DNA from: an uncultured Dehalococcoidia bacterium
Lineage (GTDB): Bacteria; Chloroflexota; Dehalococcoidia; Tepidiformales; Tepidiformaceae
DNA: 42,709 nt
Assembly: GCA_938015525.1 (NCBI GenBank)
Contig: CALLPC010000008.1
Location: 1 to 42,709 of the forward strand
Reading direction: 5' to 3'
Part shown: positions 42,691 to 42,709 of the stretch, one piece after another
Layout: each line of letters starts with the position of its first letter
Position numbering within the stretch: position 1 is the stretch's first letter
The notes under the pieces: model-generated
What the model was told of the DNA's origin: nothing
Databases searched by the model: none
Seen by the model: only the letters and a program-made list of their open reading frames with translations
Program-made: the position numbers and the translations under genes

Positions 42691-42709
42691 ATCTATTTCT
42701 CATGATACC

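Overview
The window is GC-rich chromosomal DNA from a bacterium that oxidises and modifies acyl-CoA-type substrates. The gene set includes five luciferase-like flavin/F420 oxidoreductases, an acyl-CoA dehydrogenase, a split methylmalonyl-CoA mutase with MeaB and epimerase, an acetoacetate-decarboxylase-fold protein, and a DUF7064/APH/DUF6285 trio. Together with the base composition this suggests a Chloroflexota of the Dehalococcoidia/Tepidiforma type. That assignment is inferred from gene content; no marker gene is present.

Layout. 1-894: 3' part of a methyltransferase-like gene, then tRNA-Met (1135-1211). 1524-4044: sulfur operon (TsuA/YeeE transporter, TusA, secreted double-rhodanese) with a promoter/operator at 1486-1516 and a palindrome behind it. 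4421-7636 (minus): DUF192 protein, PhoD-like phosphatase, LLM oxidoreductase. 7799-14284 (plus): acyl-CoA dehydrogenase; CopC and a CopC-CopD-cytochrome c fusion; DUF7064-like protein, APH-family phosphotransferase and DUF6285 protein. 14298-19043: two related LLM oxidoreductases in opposite orientation around a DegV protein and two small proteins, one with the acetoacetate decarboxylase fold. 19056-25420: YyaL/DUF255 protein (minus), then D-aminoacylase, LLM, CysQ-like phosphatase and LLM (plus).

25395-33886 is one long minus-strand gene run. It starts at the methylmalonyl-CoA mutase large subunit and continues through a DinB-like protein, methylmalonyl-CoA epimerase, two VOC paralogues, the B12-binding subunit, MeaB, a DUF2344 protein, GNAT, histidine phosphatase, FtsB/DivIC and TilS. 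The first part forms a propionyl/methylmalonyl-CoA to succinyl-CoA module. 34333-37245 holds a response regulator with a degenerate receiver, a coiled-coil protein, an NTF2-like protein and an epoxide hydrolase.

37324-42690 is bounded by tRNA genes (Phe, Asn, initiator Met) and is much less orderly. It contains a frameshifted small gene with a strong ribosome binding site, about 650 bp of hairpin-rich non-coding DNA, a possible leaderless Arg-rich small protein ahead of tRNA-Asn, a decayed alpha/beta hydrolase, a possible beta-helix fragment, and one intact AT-richer gene for a secreted glycosidase-like protein, probably acquired by transfer. No CRISPR array, rRNA or intact transposase was seen. 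The strongest leads are the degenerate-receiver regulator with its coiled-coil neighbour, the hairpin-rich region at 37861-38052, the three-domain copper/cytochrome fusion, and the methylmalonyl-CoA locus with two ligand-deficient epimerase paralogues.
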